DNA of 64,000 bases. It comes from Psychroserpens sp. SPM9. GTDB taxonomy: Bacteria > Bacteroidota > Bacteroidia > Flavobacteriales > Flavobacteriaceae. Within the stretch, counting starts at the first letter, position 1; every line of letters starts with the position of its first letter. Location of the stretch: positions 682,001 through 746,000 of the forward strand of contig NZ_JANZNR010000001.1 in the NCBI RefSeq assembly GCF_025153525.1. Reading direction: 5' to 3'. Below the pieces are notes generated by a model. It had not been told where the DNA came from. It saw only the letters and a list, made by a program, of their open reading frames with translations, and did not search any database. Of this stretch, positions 8,601 through 17,042 are shown piece after piece. A program made the position numbers and the translations under genes.

Positions 8601-9866
8601 ATGACATTAAGAGAACGCGATAAAAAACACCTGTGGCATCCCCTAACACAGCACAAAACACACCCAGATACCATTGCGATTGTAAATGCCAAAGGCTGTG
8701 TGTTAACCGATGAAGATGGCAACAGCTATATTGATGCAATTGCCTCCTGGTATACTTGTATGTATGGCCATTGTAATCCCTATATTACCAAACGTGTTTC
8801 AGACCAGATGCAGCATTTAGATCAGGTCGTGTTTTCAGGATTTACACATGAGCCTGCAATTAAACTTTCTGAAGCCTTAATGGCAATCCTTCCCAAGAAC
8901 CAAAACAAAATTTTCTTTAGCGACAACGGTTCAACAAGTGTCGAAATTGGTATTAAAATGGCACTGCAATACCATTTTAATAAGGCTGATAAACGCAATA
9001 CCTTGCTCGCTTTTGAAGATGGCTTCCACGGCGATACCTTTGGCGCTATGAGTGTGTCTGGCTTATCGGTTTATAACGGTCCGTTTGAAGATTTCTTTTT
9101 AGAGGTTAAACGCATCCCAACACCCAATGGAAAAAACCACGATAGCATTTTAAACCTGCTCCAAGATATCGTATCACAACATAAGGTTGCAGGTTTTGTT
9201 TATGAACCTTTAGTGCAAGGTGCTGCTGCTATGAAAATGCACGACGCTCAAGGCTTAAATAGCATTTTAAAATTCTGCAAAGCCAATAACATCATAACTG
9301 TTGCCGACGAGGTTATGACTGGTTTCGGAAAAACAGGCAGGCATTTCGCCTCAGATCATCTCGAACAAAAACCCGATATCATCTGTTTAAGCAAAGCTCT
9401 AACGGCTGGCTTAGTTCCCATGGCAATTACAAGTTGTTCCCAGGATATTTATGACGCCTTTTATAGTGACGATATGCACAAAGGCTTGTTTCATGGGCAT
9501 ACCTACTCTGCAAATCCCTTAGCTTGTACTGCTGCTTTAGCAGGTATAGAATTACTAACATCTAATGAGATTCAAAACAATATCAAACGTATTATACATT
9601 CGCATCAGGAATTTGGTAAGCAAATTAAAGCCCATCCCAAAGTAGCTTCGATTCGTCAAACCGGAATTATTTTCGCCTTAGATTTAAATCTCAAAATGGA
9701 GCGTTATGGCAATTTGCGCGACAAGCTCTTTAACTATTTTATGAGTCAAGGTGTCTGTTTGAGACCTCTAGGCAATACCATCTACATTTTGGCGCCCTAC
9801 GTCATTACTAAAGAACAACTTCAAAAGGTGTATCAAGTAATTATAGAGGCTTTAGATAATATGTAG
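8601..9866 (+). CDS. bioA: Adenosylmethionine-8-amino-7-oxononanoate aminotransferase
   Basis: Class III PLP aminotransferase that makes 7,8-diaminopelargonate using SAM as amino donor. I place the start at 8601 (MTLRERDKKHLWHPLTQHKT), where the family N-terminus begins. An in-frame ATG at 8571 would add ten residues that fall in the palindromic repeat. Motifs: GSTSVEIGIKMA, DGFHGDTFGAMS, the PLP Asp in ADEVMTGFGKTG and Schiff-base Lys265 (LSKALTAG). Length 421 from this start, normal for BioA. The stop codon touches another repeat element. Confidence 0.93.
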   Translation: MTLRERDKKHLWHPLTQHKTHPDTIAIVNAKGCVLTDEDGNSYIDAIASWYTCMYGHCNPYITKRVSDQMQHLDQVVFSGFTHEPAIKLSEALMAILPKNQNKIFFSDNGSTSVEIGIKMALQYHFNKADKRNTLLAFEDGFHGDTFGAMSVSGLSVYNGPFEDFFLEVKRIPTPNGKNHDSILNLLQDIVSQHKVAGFVYEPLVQGAAAMKMHDAQGLNSILKFCKANNIITVADEVMTGFGKTGRHFASDHLEQKPDIICLSKALTAGLVPMAITSCSQDIYDAFYSDDMHKGLFHGHTYSANPLACTAALAGIELLTSNEIQNNIKRIIHSHQEFGKQIKAHPKVASIRQTGIIFALDLNLKMERYGNLRDKLFNYFMSQGVCLRPLGNTIYILAPYVITKEQLQKVYQVIIEALDNM

Positions 9867-9947
9867 GGCGTTACCACAAGGGTCAGGCTATCCGCTATAT
9901 CTTTTTAATTCAAAAATTAAAAAGGATGCCGCTTCTATCCTTAACGC
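9866..9947. repeat. Flavobacterial-type intergenic repeat with internal hairpin
   Basis: It begins GGGCGTTACC and ends TAACGC, so its ends carry the inverted hexamer GCGTTA/TAACGC. In the middle is a perfect hairpin CTTTTTAATT-CAAA-AATTAAAAAG (9901-9924), flanked by GGTCAGGCTATCCGCT (left) and GGATGCCGCT...ATCC (right). It starts on the last base of the bioA stop codon. From memory this sequence family is scattered through Flavobacteriaceae genomes, but I know of no assigned function. Confidence 0.65.
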
Positions 9948-9955
9948 ATAAGTAG

Positions 9956-9963
9956 TACTTTTG
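9956..9963 (+). promoter_or_regulatory. Possible -7 box of the ketoacyl synthase gene
   Basis: TACTTTTG matches TAnnTTTG, 87 bases before the GTG at 10050. No -33 element is clear. Confidence 0.4.
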
Positions 9964-10014
9964 CTAAACCATCATCTATTTAGATGACATTATTAGATTC
10001 AAATCAAAATGTTA

Positions 10015-10040
10015 TGAGATGCTGAACTCAGTTCAGCAGG
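10015..10040. repeat. Partial copy of the bipartite palindromic repeat
   Basis: ATGAGATGCTGAA (10014-10026) repeats the sequence at 8547-8559 exactly, followed by five different bases and TTCAGCA (10032-10038). Only the right-hand palindrome of the element is kept. Confidence 0.6.
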
Positions 10041-10049
10041 ACCAACACC

Positions 10050-11213
10050 GTGAAACAACCTATTTCAATAACATCTATCGCTTCCATTTCACCTTTAGGA
10101 CTATCAGCCAAAGAGGTATGGAAAAACTACACGAATAAACAGGCCTTTTTTTCTAAAAAAGATAAGGCACTTGTAGCCCAGCTTAATTCAGAATCAAAAT
10201 CAGCGATTGTGCTTTTAAAACAATCCAATCCTAAATATCAGGCCTTAGACAATTCGGTATTATATGCCATACACACAGCAAGGCAGGCCATAAAAAATGC
10301 CAATTGGATGGCTACAGACAACTTCGGAATTAACATTGGTTCATCTCGTGGTGCAACAGCCTTGTTTGAAAATTATCACAAAACATTTCTTCAAAATCAC
10401 AAAGCCGAAACACTAACTTCACCAACCACAACGCTTGGTAATATTTCCTCTTGGGTGGCGCACGATTTACAAACACAAGGTCCCGAAATTTCGCATTCTA
10501 TTACCTGCTCAACAGCACTTCACGCCATGCTCAACGGAATTGCCTGGATCAACTCGGGAATGTGTGATAAATTTTTAGTTGGCGGAAGTGAAGCGCCTTT
10601 AACGCCTTTTACGATTGCGCAAATGCAAGCGCTAAAAATATACGCTAAAACAAGTTCTCATTCAGAGCAAAGTGAAACTTTTCAGTACCCAAACCAGGCT
10701 TTAAACCTCAACAAAACCGAAAATACCATGATTTTGGGTGAAGGTGCTGCAATGGCTTGTCTTGAATCTGGCGAAACATCAAATGCTTTAGCTAAAGTTA
10801 TAGGGATTGGTTATGCTACCGAAATTTTAGAGCACAATGCATCTTTGTCTACGAATGCCATTTGTTTTCAACGCTCTATGGCAATGGCTTTAGGTCATTT
10901 AAACCCAGACCTTGTCGATGTTATCGTCACGCATACACCAGGAACTGTAAAAGGCGATCAAGCCGAAATTAATGCAATTCAAACTATTTTTTGTAACAAA
11001 ATTCCTTCATTAACTACTAATAAGTGGAAGATAGGTCACAGTCTTGGTGCTTCCGGACTTTTAAATATTGAAATGGCGATTATGATGTTACAACATCAAG
11101 CATTCATTTCGGTACCTTACCTAAAAGTCGATACACCTAAGCGCATAAAAACAATCCTTGTAAATGCTGTCGGATTTGGTGGAAATGCGGTGTCTATTTT
11201 GCTTTCAAAATAA
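10050..11213 (+). CDS. Beta-ketoacyl-ACP synthase (FabF-like) in the biotin cluster
   Basis: Thiolase-fold condensing enzyme, 387 residues, from a GTG start placed where the family N-terminus begins (ISITSIASISPLGLS). The Cys-His-His triad is complete: Cys153 in CSTALHA, His295 in THTPGT followed by GDQAE, His330 in GHSLGASG. Its position beside bioF, bioD and bioA suggests that it extends the malonyl/pimeloyl-ACP precursor for BioF. A role in general fatty acid or pigment synthesis is possible. It is about 25 residues shorter than housekeeping FabF. Confidence 0.85.
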   Translation: MKQPISITSIASISPLGLSAKEVWKNYTNKQAFFSKKDKALVAQLNSESKSAIVLLKQSNPKYQALDNSVLYAIHTARQAIKNANWMATDNFGINIGSSRGATALFENYHKTFLQNHKAETLTSPTTTLGNISSWVAHDLQTQGPEISHSITCSTALHAMLNGIAWINSGMCDKFLVGGSEAPLTPFTIAQMQALKIYAKTSSHSEQSETFQYPNQALNLNKTENTMILGEGAAMACLESGETSNALAKVIGIGYATEILEHNASLSTNAICFQRSMAMALGHLNPDLVDVIVTHTPGTVKGDQAEINAIQTIFCNKIPSLTTNKWKIGHSLGASGLLNIEMAIMMLQHQAFISVPYLKVDTPKRIKTILVNAVGFGGNAVSILLSK

Positions 11214-11273
11214 AATTGTAAGACTCTTTTAAAGGTCTTATATTTCAATATTAATTTTTAATACAAACCGATT

Positions 11274-11906
11274 ATGGAATGGTTTTCTGCTTTAGATGGA
11301 TTCTCTCAATTCTTTTGGATTATTGCGCTGATAGGCTCACTGCTTTTCGTCTTTGTAATCATTACAACTTTCGCAGGAATTGATGGTGGCAGCGAAATTG
11401 GTGACGTAGATGCCGATATTGATGCCGACACCGGTATAGGCTTTCAGTTTATTACCTTTAAAAACCTTGTAGGCTTCTTTACTATTTTCGGGTGGACAGG
11501 CATTGCTTGTCTTAATGCCGGATTATCGAAACCGCTTAGCGTTGTTATTGCTGCTGCTTGCGGACTCCTAATGATGGCCATAATGGCTGCCATGTTTTTT
11601 TCGATGCAAAAATTAGCCGATAGCGGAACTCTAGATTATAAAAATGCTGTCGATGCGATTGGCGAAGTCTACCTCACTGTTGGCGCAAATCGTTCAAAAA
11701 TGGGCAAAGTAAGTGTTCGTGTTCAAGGCACTTTAAGAGAACTTGAAGCCCTTTCCGATTCGTTAACCGAACTCAAATCGGGAACCATTATTCAAGTGGT
11801 AGATGTGACCAGCAATGGCATATTAATCGTAGAACAAACCAAAAAACCTATAGAACCAATTAAAACAAAAACCTATGAAATTCCTTCTGACACAACAAGA
11901 CTTTGA
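11274..11906 (+). CDS. NfeD-like membrane protein, flotillin partner
   Basis: 210 residues with three hydrophobic segments (about 12-35, 63-85 and 88-112), then a soluble domain of about 80 residues (AIGEVYLTVGANRSKMGKVS, then GTIIQVVDVTSNGILIVEQ) that looks like the OB fold of NfeD/YqiJ proteins. The Asp-rich loop DVDADIDADTG at about 45-55 is typical. NfeD-type proteins are encoded with flotillins and help form membrane microdomains. The flotillin gene overlaps its end by 32 bases, in keeping with this. Confidence 0.82.
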   Translation: MEWFSALDGFSQFFWIIALIGSLLFVFVIITTFAGIDGGSEIGDVDADIDADTGIGFQFITFKNLVGFFTIFGWTGIACLNAGLSKPLSVVIAAACGLLMMAIMAAMFFSMQKLADSGTLDYKNAVDAIGEVYLTVGANRSKMGKVSVRVQGTLRELEALSDSLTELKSGTIIQVVDVTSNGILIVEQTKKPIEPIKTKTYEIPSDTTRL

Positions 11907-13305
11907 TTTAGGCTTTCCAATAGTTATCGTTATTGCGATACTCATTGTATTTGTCTTTCTAATTATTCTTATTAAACGGTATAAACGCTGTCCTTCAGAC
12001 CGTATTTTAGTGGTCTACGGAAAAGTTGGTGGAGGTCAATCTGCTAAATGTATTCATGGTGGTGCTGCCTTTATTTTTCCAGTAATTCAAGACTACGAAT
12101 TTTTAGATTTAACGCCTATTTCAATAGAAGTTAATCTTGTTAATGCCTTATCAAAACAAAACATTCGTGTTAATGTTCCGTCGCGATTTACCATTGGTGT
12201 TTCTACCGAACCTGGTGTGATGCAAAATGCTGCCGAACGTTTATTAGGACTTGCACAACAAGATGTACAGGAACTGGCGAAAGAAATTATTTTCGGACAA
12301 TTACGTCTCGTTGTTGCTTCTATGGATATTGAAGAAATTAATAGCGACCGAGATAAGTTTTTAACCAATATTTCGCAATCGGTAGAATCTGAATTGAAGA
12401 AGGTCGGACTCAAATTAATCAACGTAAACATCACCGATATTGTTGATGAATCGGGTTATATTGAAGCCTTAGGTAAAGAAGCTGCAGCGCACGCCATTAA
12501 CGCGGCTCGTAAATCGGTTGCCGAAAAAACCAGAGATGGATCTATTGGTGAAGCTAACGCTGTTCAAGATGAACGTACACAAGTTGCTGCTGCAAATGCT
12601 CAGGCTGTTGAAGGGGAAAACACTGCAAAAATAGCCGTTGCCAATTCTGATTCCTTACGTCGTCAACGTGAAGCCGAAGCAGAACGTGTCGCTATCGCTG
12701 CCGAAAAAGTACAAAGTGCAAAAGCCTTAGAAGAATCTTATGCTGCTGAAAAAGATGCCGAAATAGCCAGAGCAGAACGCGAACGCTCATCTCAAATGGC
12801 CGATGTTATCGTTCCTGCTGAAATTGATAAACGCAAAGTTGAAATTGATGCCGAAGCCGAAGCAGAAATGATTCGTCGTAAAGCAAAAGGTGAAGCAGAT
12901 GCTATCTTATTTAAAGCGCAAGCCGAAGCACAGGGTCAGTTTGAAGTCTTAACCAAACAAGCGGCTGGTTTGCAAGAAATCGTTAAAGCAGCCGGAAATA
13001 GTAGTCGTGATGCGGTGTTATTATTAATTGCTGATAAATTACCAGAATTAGTAAAAACTCAGGCCGATGCTATTAAAAATATCAAAATTGATAAAGTGAC
13101 CGTTTGGGAAAATGGTGGCAATGGTGAAGATGGAAAATCGTCTACCGCTAATTTCCTATCTGGAATGTACAAATCTGTACCTCCGCTTCAAGAGATGTTT
13201 AATATGGCTGGTATGGATTTACCGGAATACTTAAAAGGGAAAGACAAAACAAAAACGGAAGACCCAAAAGCACTTCCGAAGCAACCAGATAACAAAGAAA
13301 GTTAA
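11875..13305 (+). CDS. Flotillin-family SPFH protein
   Basis: 476 residues: an N-terminal membrane anchor (about 13-33), an SPFH domain (about 45-210), then a long Ala/Glu-rich coiled coil (about 215-360) with repeats such as EAEAERVAIAAEKVQ, and a C-terminal tail. This is the YqiK/flotillin-like layout. It scaffolds membrane microdomains. The start ATG lies inside the NfeD-like gene, 32 bases before its stop, so translation is coupled. A strong terminator follows. Confidence 0.9.
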   Translation: MKFLLTQQDFDLGFPIVIVIAILIVFVFLIILIKRYKRCPSDRILVVYGKVGGGQSAKCIHGGAAFIFPVIQDYEFLDLTPISIEVNLVNALSKQNIRVNVPSRFTIGVSTEPGVMQNAAERLLGLAQQDVQELAKEIIFGQLRLVVASMDIEEINSDRDKFLTNISQSVESELKKVGLKLINVNITDIVDESGYIEALGKEAAAHAINAARKSVAEKTRDGSIGEANAVQDERTQVAAANAQAVEGENTAKIAVANSDSLRRQREAEAERVAIAAEKVQSAKALEESYAAEKDAEIARAERERSSQMADVIVPAEIDKRKVEIDAEAEAEMIRRKAKGEADAILFKAQAEAQGQFEVLTKQAAGLQEIVKAAGNSSRDAVLLLIADKLPELVKTQADAIKNIKIDKVTVWENGGNGEDGKSSTANFLSGMYKSVPPLQEMFNMAGMDLPEYLKGKDKTKTEDPKALPKQPDNKES

Positions 13306-13317
13306 TTCTTAAAAAAG

Positions 13318-13341
13318 TCCGCTACTAAGCGGATTTTTTTT
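13318..13341 (+). terminator. Terminator after the flotillin gene
   Basis: TCCGCT-ACTA-AGCGGA (13318-13333) followed by eight T residues. Confidence 0.85.
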
Positions 13342-13382
13342 GTTCATTGGTTTATAATTATATTTACAAGAAACATCCAATT

Positions 13383-14348
13383 ATGACATCGTTTATTAAA
13401 ATCTGCCTCGCTTTCGTTGTATTTCAAACCATGGCCTTTGCGCAAACCGATCCAAACATATTTGATAAGTTTGAATCCAAGTTTTATACCATCGATGGCT
13501 ATAAAATCAACGTCGAAGTTTTAGGGGAAGGTGATCCCATTTTCTTTCTGCCTGGAGGTCCTGGAAATTCACATGATTATATGCAAGGCGCTTTTGGTCA
13601 GTATTACAAAACGCATACTGTTGTGTTCTTTGACTGGTTAGGTCGTGGTAAAAGTGATAATGCCAAAGATGTTTCAGAATACAGCGTAGAAAATGATGTC
13701 GAAATGATTGAAAAACTTCGGAAGCTTTTAAAATTTGATAAAATATCACTGGTTGGTCATTCCTACGGAACAGTGCCTGCACAAGCTTATGCCATCAAGT
13801 ACAAAAATAATGTCAAAAATATGATATTGATTAATGGCTTTCATTCGGGTGCTATGTGGCAAGCCAATTGCGATAGCTATAACCATTATGCCAAAACTCA
13901 TTTTCCAGAAAAATGGAAAGTAGTCGACTCCTTACGATCATTAGGTTATGTATCGAGCCAGGAACCTTTAAAAACCGTGTATGGTAATTTTCCGACCAAA
14001 TATATTTACTATCACAATACCAAACTAAAGTCTAAAGCGCCTAAAACCAAACACCGAAGTTGGGCTGGTGATGTATACACGACAATTATTGGTCCAGACG
14101 GTGATTTTGATGTGTCGGGAAGTATGATTAATCAAGATTACAGACAGCATTTAAAAGATGTTAAAGCCAAGACTTTAATCGTTGCAGGCCGTTACGATGG
14201 CGTCTCAACACCAGAATTCGCCGTTCAATATAAAACCTTTATGCCGCAAGCGCAATTTGAAATGTTTGAGCAAAGTGCTCATAATCCATACCTTGAAGAA
14301 CCTGAAAAATTTTATGCGCTTTTTGATAAATTTATGGGTATAAAATAG
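13383..14348 (+). CDS. Secreted alpha/beta hydrolase (proline iminopeptidase-like)
   Basis: 321 residues from the ATG at 13383, which gives a clean signal peptide (MTSFIKICLAFVVFQTMAFA, then QTDP). An in-frame TTG at 13347 would only add a charged leader. The oxyanion motif PGGPGNS and nucleophile elbow GHSYGT are present, with the catalytic Asp in AGRYDGVS and His in SAHNPY, as in S33-type iminopeptidases. Although it sits 31 bp before bioB, export makes it an unlikely BioH (pimeloyl-ACP esterase). Substrate unknown. Confidence 0.82.
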   Translation: MTSFIKICLAFVVFQTMAFAQTDPNIFDKFESKFYTIDGYKINVEVLGEGDPIFFLPGGPGNSHDYMQGAFGQYYKTHTVVFFDWLGRGKSDNAKDVSEYSVENDVEMIEKLRKLLKFDKISLVGHSYGTVPAQAYAIKYKNNVKNMILINGFHSGAMWQANCDSYNHYAKTHFPEKWKVVDSLRSLGYVSSQEPLKTVYGNFPTKYIYYHNTKLKSKAPKTKHRSWAGDVYTTIIGPDGDFDVSGSMINQDYRQHLKDVKAKTLIVAGRYDGVSTPEFAVQYKTFMPQAQFEMFEQSAHNPYLEEPEKFYALFDKFMGIK

Positions 14349-14379
14349 GTATTTTTGAACGCTATAAAGACGAAACAAT

Positions 14380-15474
14380 ATGAGTATAACTAGACATAAT
14401 TGGACGAAAGAAGACATTTTAGAGATTTATAATAAGCCTTTAATGGAGCTATTATATGATGCGGCAACCATTCATCGCGAGCATCACGATCCTAATACTG
14501 TTCAAGTCTCCACATTGCTTTCTATTAAAACGGGTGGCTGTCCTGAAGATTGTGGCTATTGCCCACAAGCGGCACGATACCATACCAATATTGAAGGCAA
14601 CGACCTTATGTCTGTTCAGCAGGTAAAAGCGCAAGCCTTACGTGCAAAATCTTCAGGAAGTTCTCGTGTTTGTATGGGAGCCGCCTGGCGAAATGTAAAG
14701 GATGGTGAAGAATTTGATCAGGTTTTAGAAATGGTAAGAACCATCAATAAACTCGATATGGAAGTGTGCTGCACACTTGGAATGATTACCGAAAATCAGG
14801 CGCAACGTTTAGCCGAAGCAGGCTTATACGCTTACAACCACAACTTAGATTCTTCCGAAGAATATTATAAAGAAGTGATTTCTACGCGTGGTTATGAAGA
14901 CCGTTTAGAAACTATTGATAATGTTAGAAAAACCAATGTAACTGTGTGTTCGGGTGGTATTATTGGAATGGGTGAAAACATCGAAGATCGGGCAGGAATG
15001 CTGGTCGCTTTATCGACTTTAAATCCGCAACCCGAATCGGTACCAATCAATGCCTTAGTAGCTGTTGAAGGGACGCCTCTTGAAGATCAACAACCGGTTT
15101 CTATCTGGGAAATGATTAGAATGGTCGCAACGACAAGAATTGTCATGCCAGAAACCCAAGTACGCTTAAGTGCTGGTCGTACCGAAATGACACGCGAAGG
15201 TCAAGCCATGTGTTTCTTTGCTGGTGCTAATTCAATTTTTGCTGGTGATAAGTTATTAACGACTCCTAATCCTGATGTTGATGCCGATATGGAAATGTTT
15301 AAACTGCTAGGTTTAAATCCGCAAAAACCTTTCATTAAAAAAATGCAACCGCAAACGGTAGAAGCTCAAGATTCGCAATACCAGGCTTTAGGAGAAAAAC
15401 CAAAATGGTCGCGCCCAGAACATACCATTGAGCGCAATGAAGTTGCCAAACAACAAGCCAAAGCATTAAAGTAA
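14380..15474 (+). CDS. bioB: Biotin synthase
   Basis: Radical SAM enzyme that inserts sulfur into dethiobiotin, the last step of biotin synthesis. The CxxxCxxC motif binding the SAM [4Fe-4S] cluster is at Cys54-Cys58-Cys61 (GGCPEDCGYCPQA). The ligands of the second cluster lie in VCMGAAWR, DMEVCCTLGM and TVCSGGIIGMGE, with the Arg in VRLSAGRTEM. The 364 residues include a 20-30 residue Lys/Gln-rich tail common in Bacteroidota. It is separated from bioFDA by unrelated genes. Confidence 0.97.
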   Translation: MSITRHNWTKEDILEIYNKPLMELLYDAATIHREHHDPNTVQVSTLLSIKTGGCPEDCGYCPQAARYHTNIEGNDLMSVQQVKAQALRAKSSGSSRVCMGAAWRNVKDGEEFDQVLEMVRTINKLDMEVCCTLGMITENQAQRLAEAGLYAYNHNLDSSEEYYKEVISTRGYEDRLETIDNVRKTNVTVCSGGIIGMGENIEDRAGMLVALSTLNPQPESVPINALVAVEGTPLEDQQPVSIWEMIRMVATTRIVMPETQVRLSAGRTEMTREGQAMCFFAGANSIFAGDKLLTTPNPDVDADMEMFKLLGLNPQKPFIKKMQPQTVEAQDSQYQALGEKPKWSRPEHTIERNEVAKQQAKALK

Positions 15475-15539
15475 GGTTCTTTTAAGGTGTTCTATTCGAT
15501 ATTTTAACAAACAATTAATTCTGTTTGGTAACGTTTTCT

Positions 15540-15547
15540 TAACTTTG
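15540..15547 (+). promoter_or_regulatory. Possible -7 box of the cupin-like gene
   Basis: TAACTTTG fits TAnnTTTG, 17 bases before the ATG at 15565. Confidence 0.45.
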
Positions 15548-15564
15548 AACACTAATTTTTTTTA

Positions 15565-16428
15565 ATGCCTACACTTAATCTTCAAGATATTCCTCGGGTG
15601 AAGACAATCACAAAAGAGGATTTTATAACACACTACTTTAAACCGCAAAAACCTGTGGTTATTGAGCGCTTTATTGAGGATTGGCCTGCCTATACCAAAT
15701 GGAATCTGGATTATATCAAAGCCATTGCTGGTGATGTGGTCGTCCCACTTTATGATGACAGACCTGTCGATTATGAAGACGGATTTAATGAGCCACATTC
15801 TAAAATGAAAATGAGTGACTATGTCGATTTACTAAAAAGTGAGCCGACCAAGTATCGTATTTTTTTATGGAATATCTTAAAGGAAATTCCGCAATTACAA
15901 AAGGATTTTACCTATCCCGATTTTGGCTTAAAACTTATGAAAAGCCTTCCGATGCTCTTTTTTGGAGGTCAAGATTCGCATACGTTTATGCATTATGATA
16001 TCGATCTGGCCAATATTTTCCATTTTCATTTTCAGGGCAAAAAACTGTGCATCTTATTCGACCAGAAGCAAAATGACTATTTGTATAAAATTCCGCATTC
16101 CTTAATCACACGAGAAGATATCGATTTCTCAAATCCCGACTTCAATAAATGGCCCGCTTTACAACAGGCAAAGGGATGGCAATGTGAATTAAATCACGGT
16201 GAAGTGCTTTATATGCCCGAAGGTTACTGGCATTATATGAAATACCTTACTCCAGGTTTTTCTATGAGTTTAAGAGCTATTGCACGAAATCCTAAAAATT
16301 TAGGAAAAGCCATATACAACGTATTAATAATGCGTCATTTTGATAATTTAATGCGTCGTGTTAAAGGACAAAAATGGATCGATTGGAAAAACGAACAAGC
16401 CATAAGCAGAACACATAAGAGTTTTTAG
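15565..16428 (+). CDS. Cupin-like (JmjC-type) Fe(II)/2-oxoglutarate oxygenase
   Basis: 287 residues of the cupin_8/JmjC-like family. The metal triad is visible as His143 and Asp145 (MHYDID) and His223 (GYWHYMKY), with a 2-oxoglutarate-side Lys nearby (QGKKLCILF). Proteins of this type hydroxylate proteins, tRNA or small molecules, and the target here is unknown. The N-terminal part (KPQKPVVIERFIEDWPAY) is the usual cupin_8 opening. It is apparently a single-gene unit. Confidence 0.83.
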   Translation: MPTLNLQDIPRVKTITKEDFITHYFKPQKPVVIERFIEDWPAYTKWNLDYIKAIAGDVVVPLYDDRPVDYEDGFNEPHSKMKMSDYVDLLKSEPTKYRIFLWNILKEIPQLQKDFTYPDFGLKLMKSLPMLFFGGQDSHTFMHYDIDLANIFHFHFQGKKLCILFDQKQNDYLYKIPHSLITREDIDFSNPDFNKWPALQQAKGWQCELNHGEVLYMPEGYWHYMKYLTPGFSMSLRAIARNPKNLGKAIYNVLIMRHFDNLMRRVKGQKWIDWKNEQAISRTHKSF

Positions 16429-16458
16429 CAAAAACACCTCAGAATTAAAAACTTATAA

Positions 16459-16466
16459 TATATTTG
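16459..16466 (+). promoter_or_regulatory. Promoter -7 box before the small outer-membrane gene
   Basis: TATATTTG, exact TAnnTTTG, 30 bases before the ATG at 16497. Confidence 0.55.
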
Positions 16467-16496
16467 CGTTCTCAAATTTTTTAAAGACAAACAATT

Positions 16497-16988
16497 ATGA
16501 AAAACATCCTTTTAATTTTCGCTTTAATCTCTGTATCCTTTGTAAATGCTCAAGCGTTTGAAGGTAAAGGAGATCAAAAATTTCAAGTTGGTGCGAATAT
16601 TCAAGATGAAGCAACAGGAATCAATGTAAGTTTTGATTATGGATTAGGCGACAATATTTCTGTGGGTATATCTTCGGCTTATGCGTTAGGAATTGACGAC
16701 AGATTAGATGCCGATTTTGGAGATCGTTTTGATTTAAAAGCACGATTTAATGCCAATTTAGGAACTGTCTTAAATATTGATGATAACTTCGATTTATATC
16801 CAGGTTTAAGCTTGAGTTTGAAAAATTTTGGAGGTCATCTTGGTGCGCGTTATTTTTTTAGTGATGGCTTTGGGATATTTACTGAAACTACATTCCCATT
16901 AGCAAAATACAGCAATGACAAATCAGATATAGGCTATTATATCCACAATCAGTTTGCGGTAAATATTGGAGCAACCTTCAATTTATAA
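16497..16988 (+). CDS. Small outer-membrane beta-barrel-like protein
   Basis: 163 residues with a signal peptide (MKNILLIFALISVSFVNAQA). Then come alternating polar/aromatic strands (INVSFDYGLGDNISVGISSA, HLGARYFFSDGFGIFTETTF) ending in NIGATFNL, whose terminal hydrophobic strand suits insertion by the BAM machinery. This looks like an eight-stranded barrel of the kind common in Flavobacteriia (possibly the DUF6646 family, from memory). No function can be assigned. Confidence 0.78.
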   Translation: MKNILLIFALISVSFVNAQAFEGKGDQKFQVGANIQDEATGINVSFDYGLGDNISVGISSAYALGIDDRLDADFGDRFDLKARFNANLGTVLNIDDNFDLYPGLSLSLKNFGGHLGARYFFSDGFGIFTETTFPLAKYSNDKSDIGYYIHNQFAVNIGATFNL

Positions 16989-17007
16989 TAGCAAAAACAT
17001 AAATTTT

Positions 17008-17042
17008 AAAAAAAGCATTTCATCATTGGAGATGCTTTTTTT
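17008..17042. terminator. Terminator between the outer-membrane gene and recX
   Basis: An A tract, then AGCATTTC...GAGATGCT and a T tract. The stem is slightly imperfect but flanked by A and T runs, so it can serve both convergent genes. Confidence 0.65.

Noticed and set aside
8519-8722. Minus-strand 67-codon frame over the bioD-bioA gap
   Set aside because: It reads through the palindromic repeat and the bioA start on the opposite strand, and has no promoter or family similarity.
9972-9987. Perfect palindrome TCATCTATTTAGATGA before the ketoacyl synthase as a biotin-responsive operator
   Set aside because: The same 16 bases occur inside the coding sequence near 47203-47218, and one chance 16-mer match is about what a 64-kb AT-rich window would give. 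No other biotin gene here has it.
13383-14348. Alpha/beta hydrolase next to bioB as a BioH-type pimeloyl-ACP esterase
   Set aside because: It has a clear signal peptide and a proline-iminopeptidase-like sequence, so it would not meet cytoplasmic pimeloyl-ACP.
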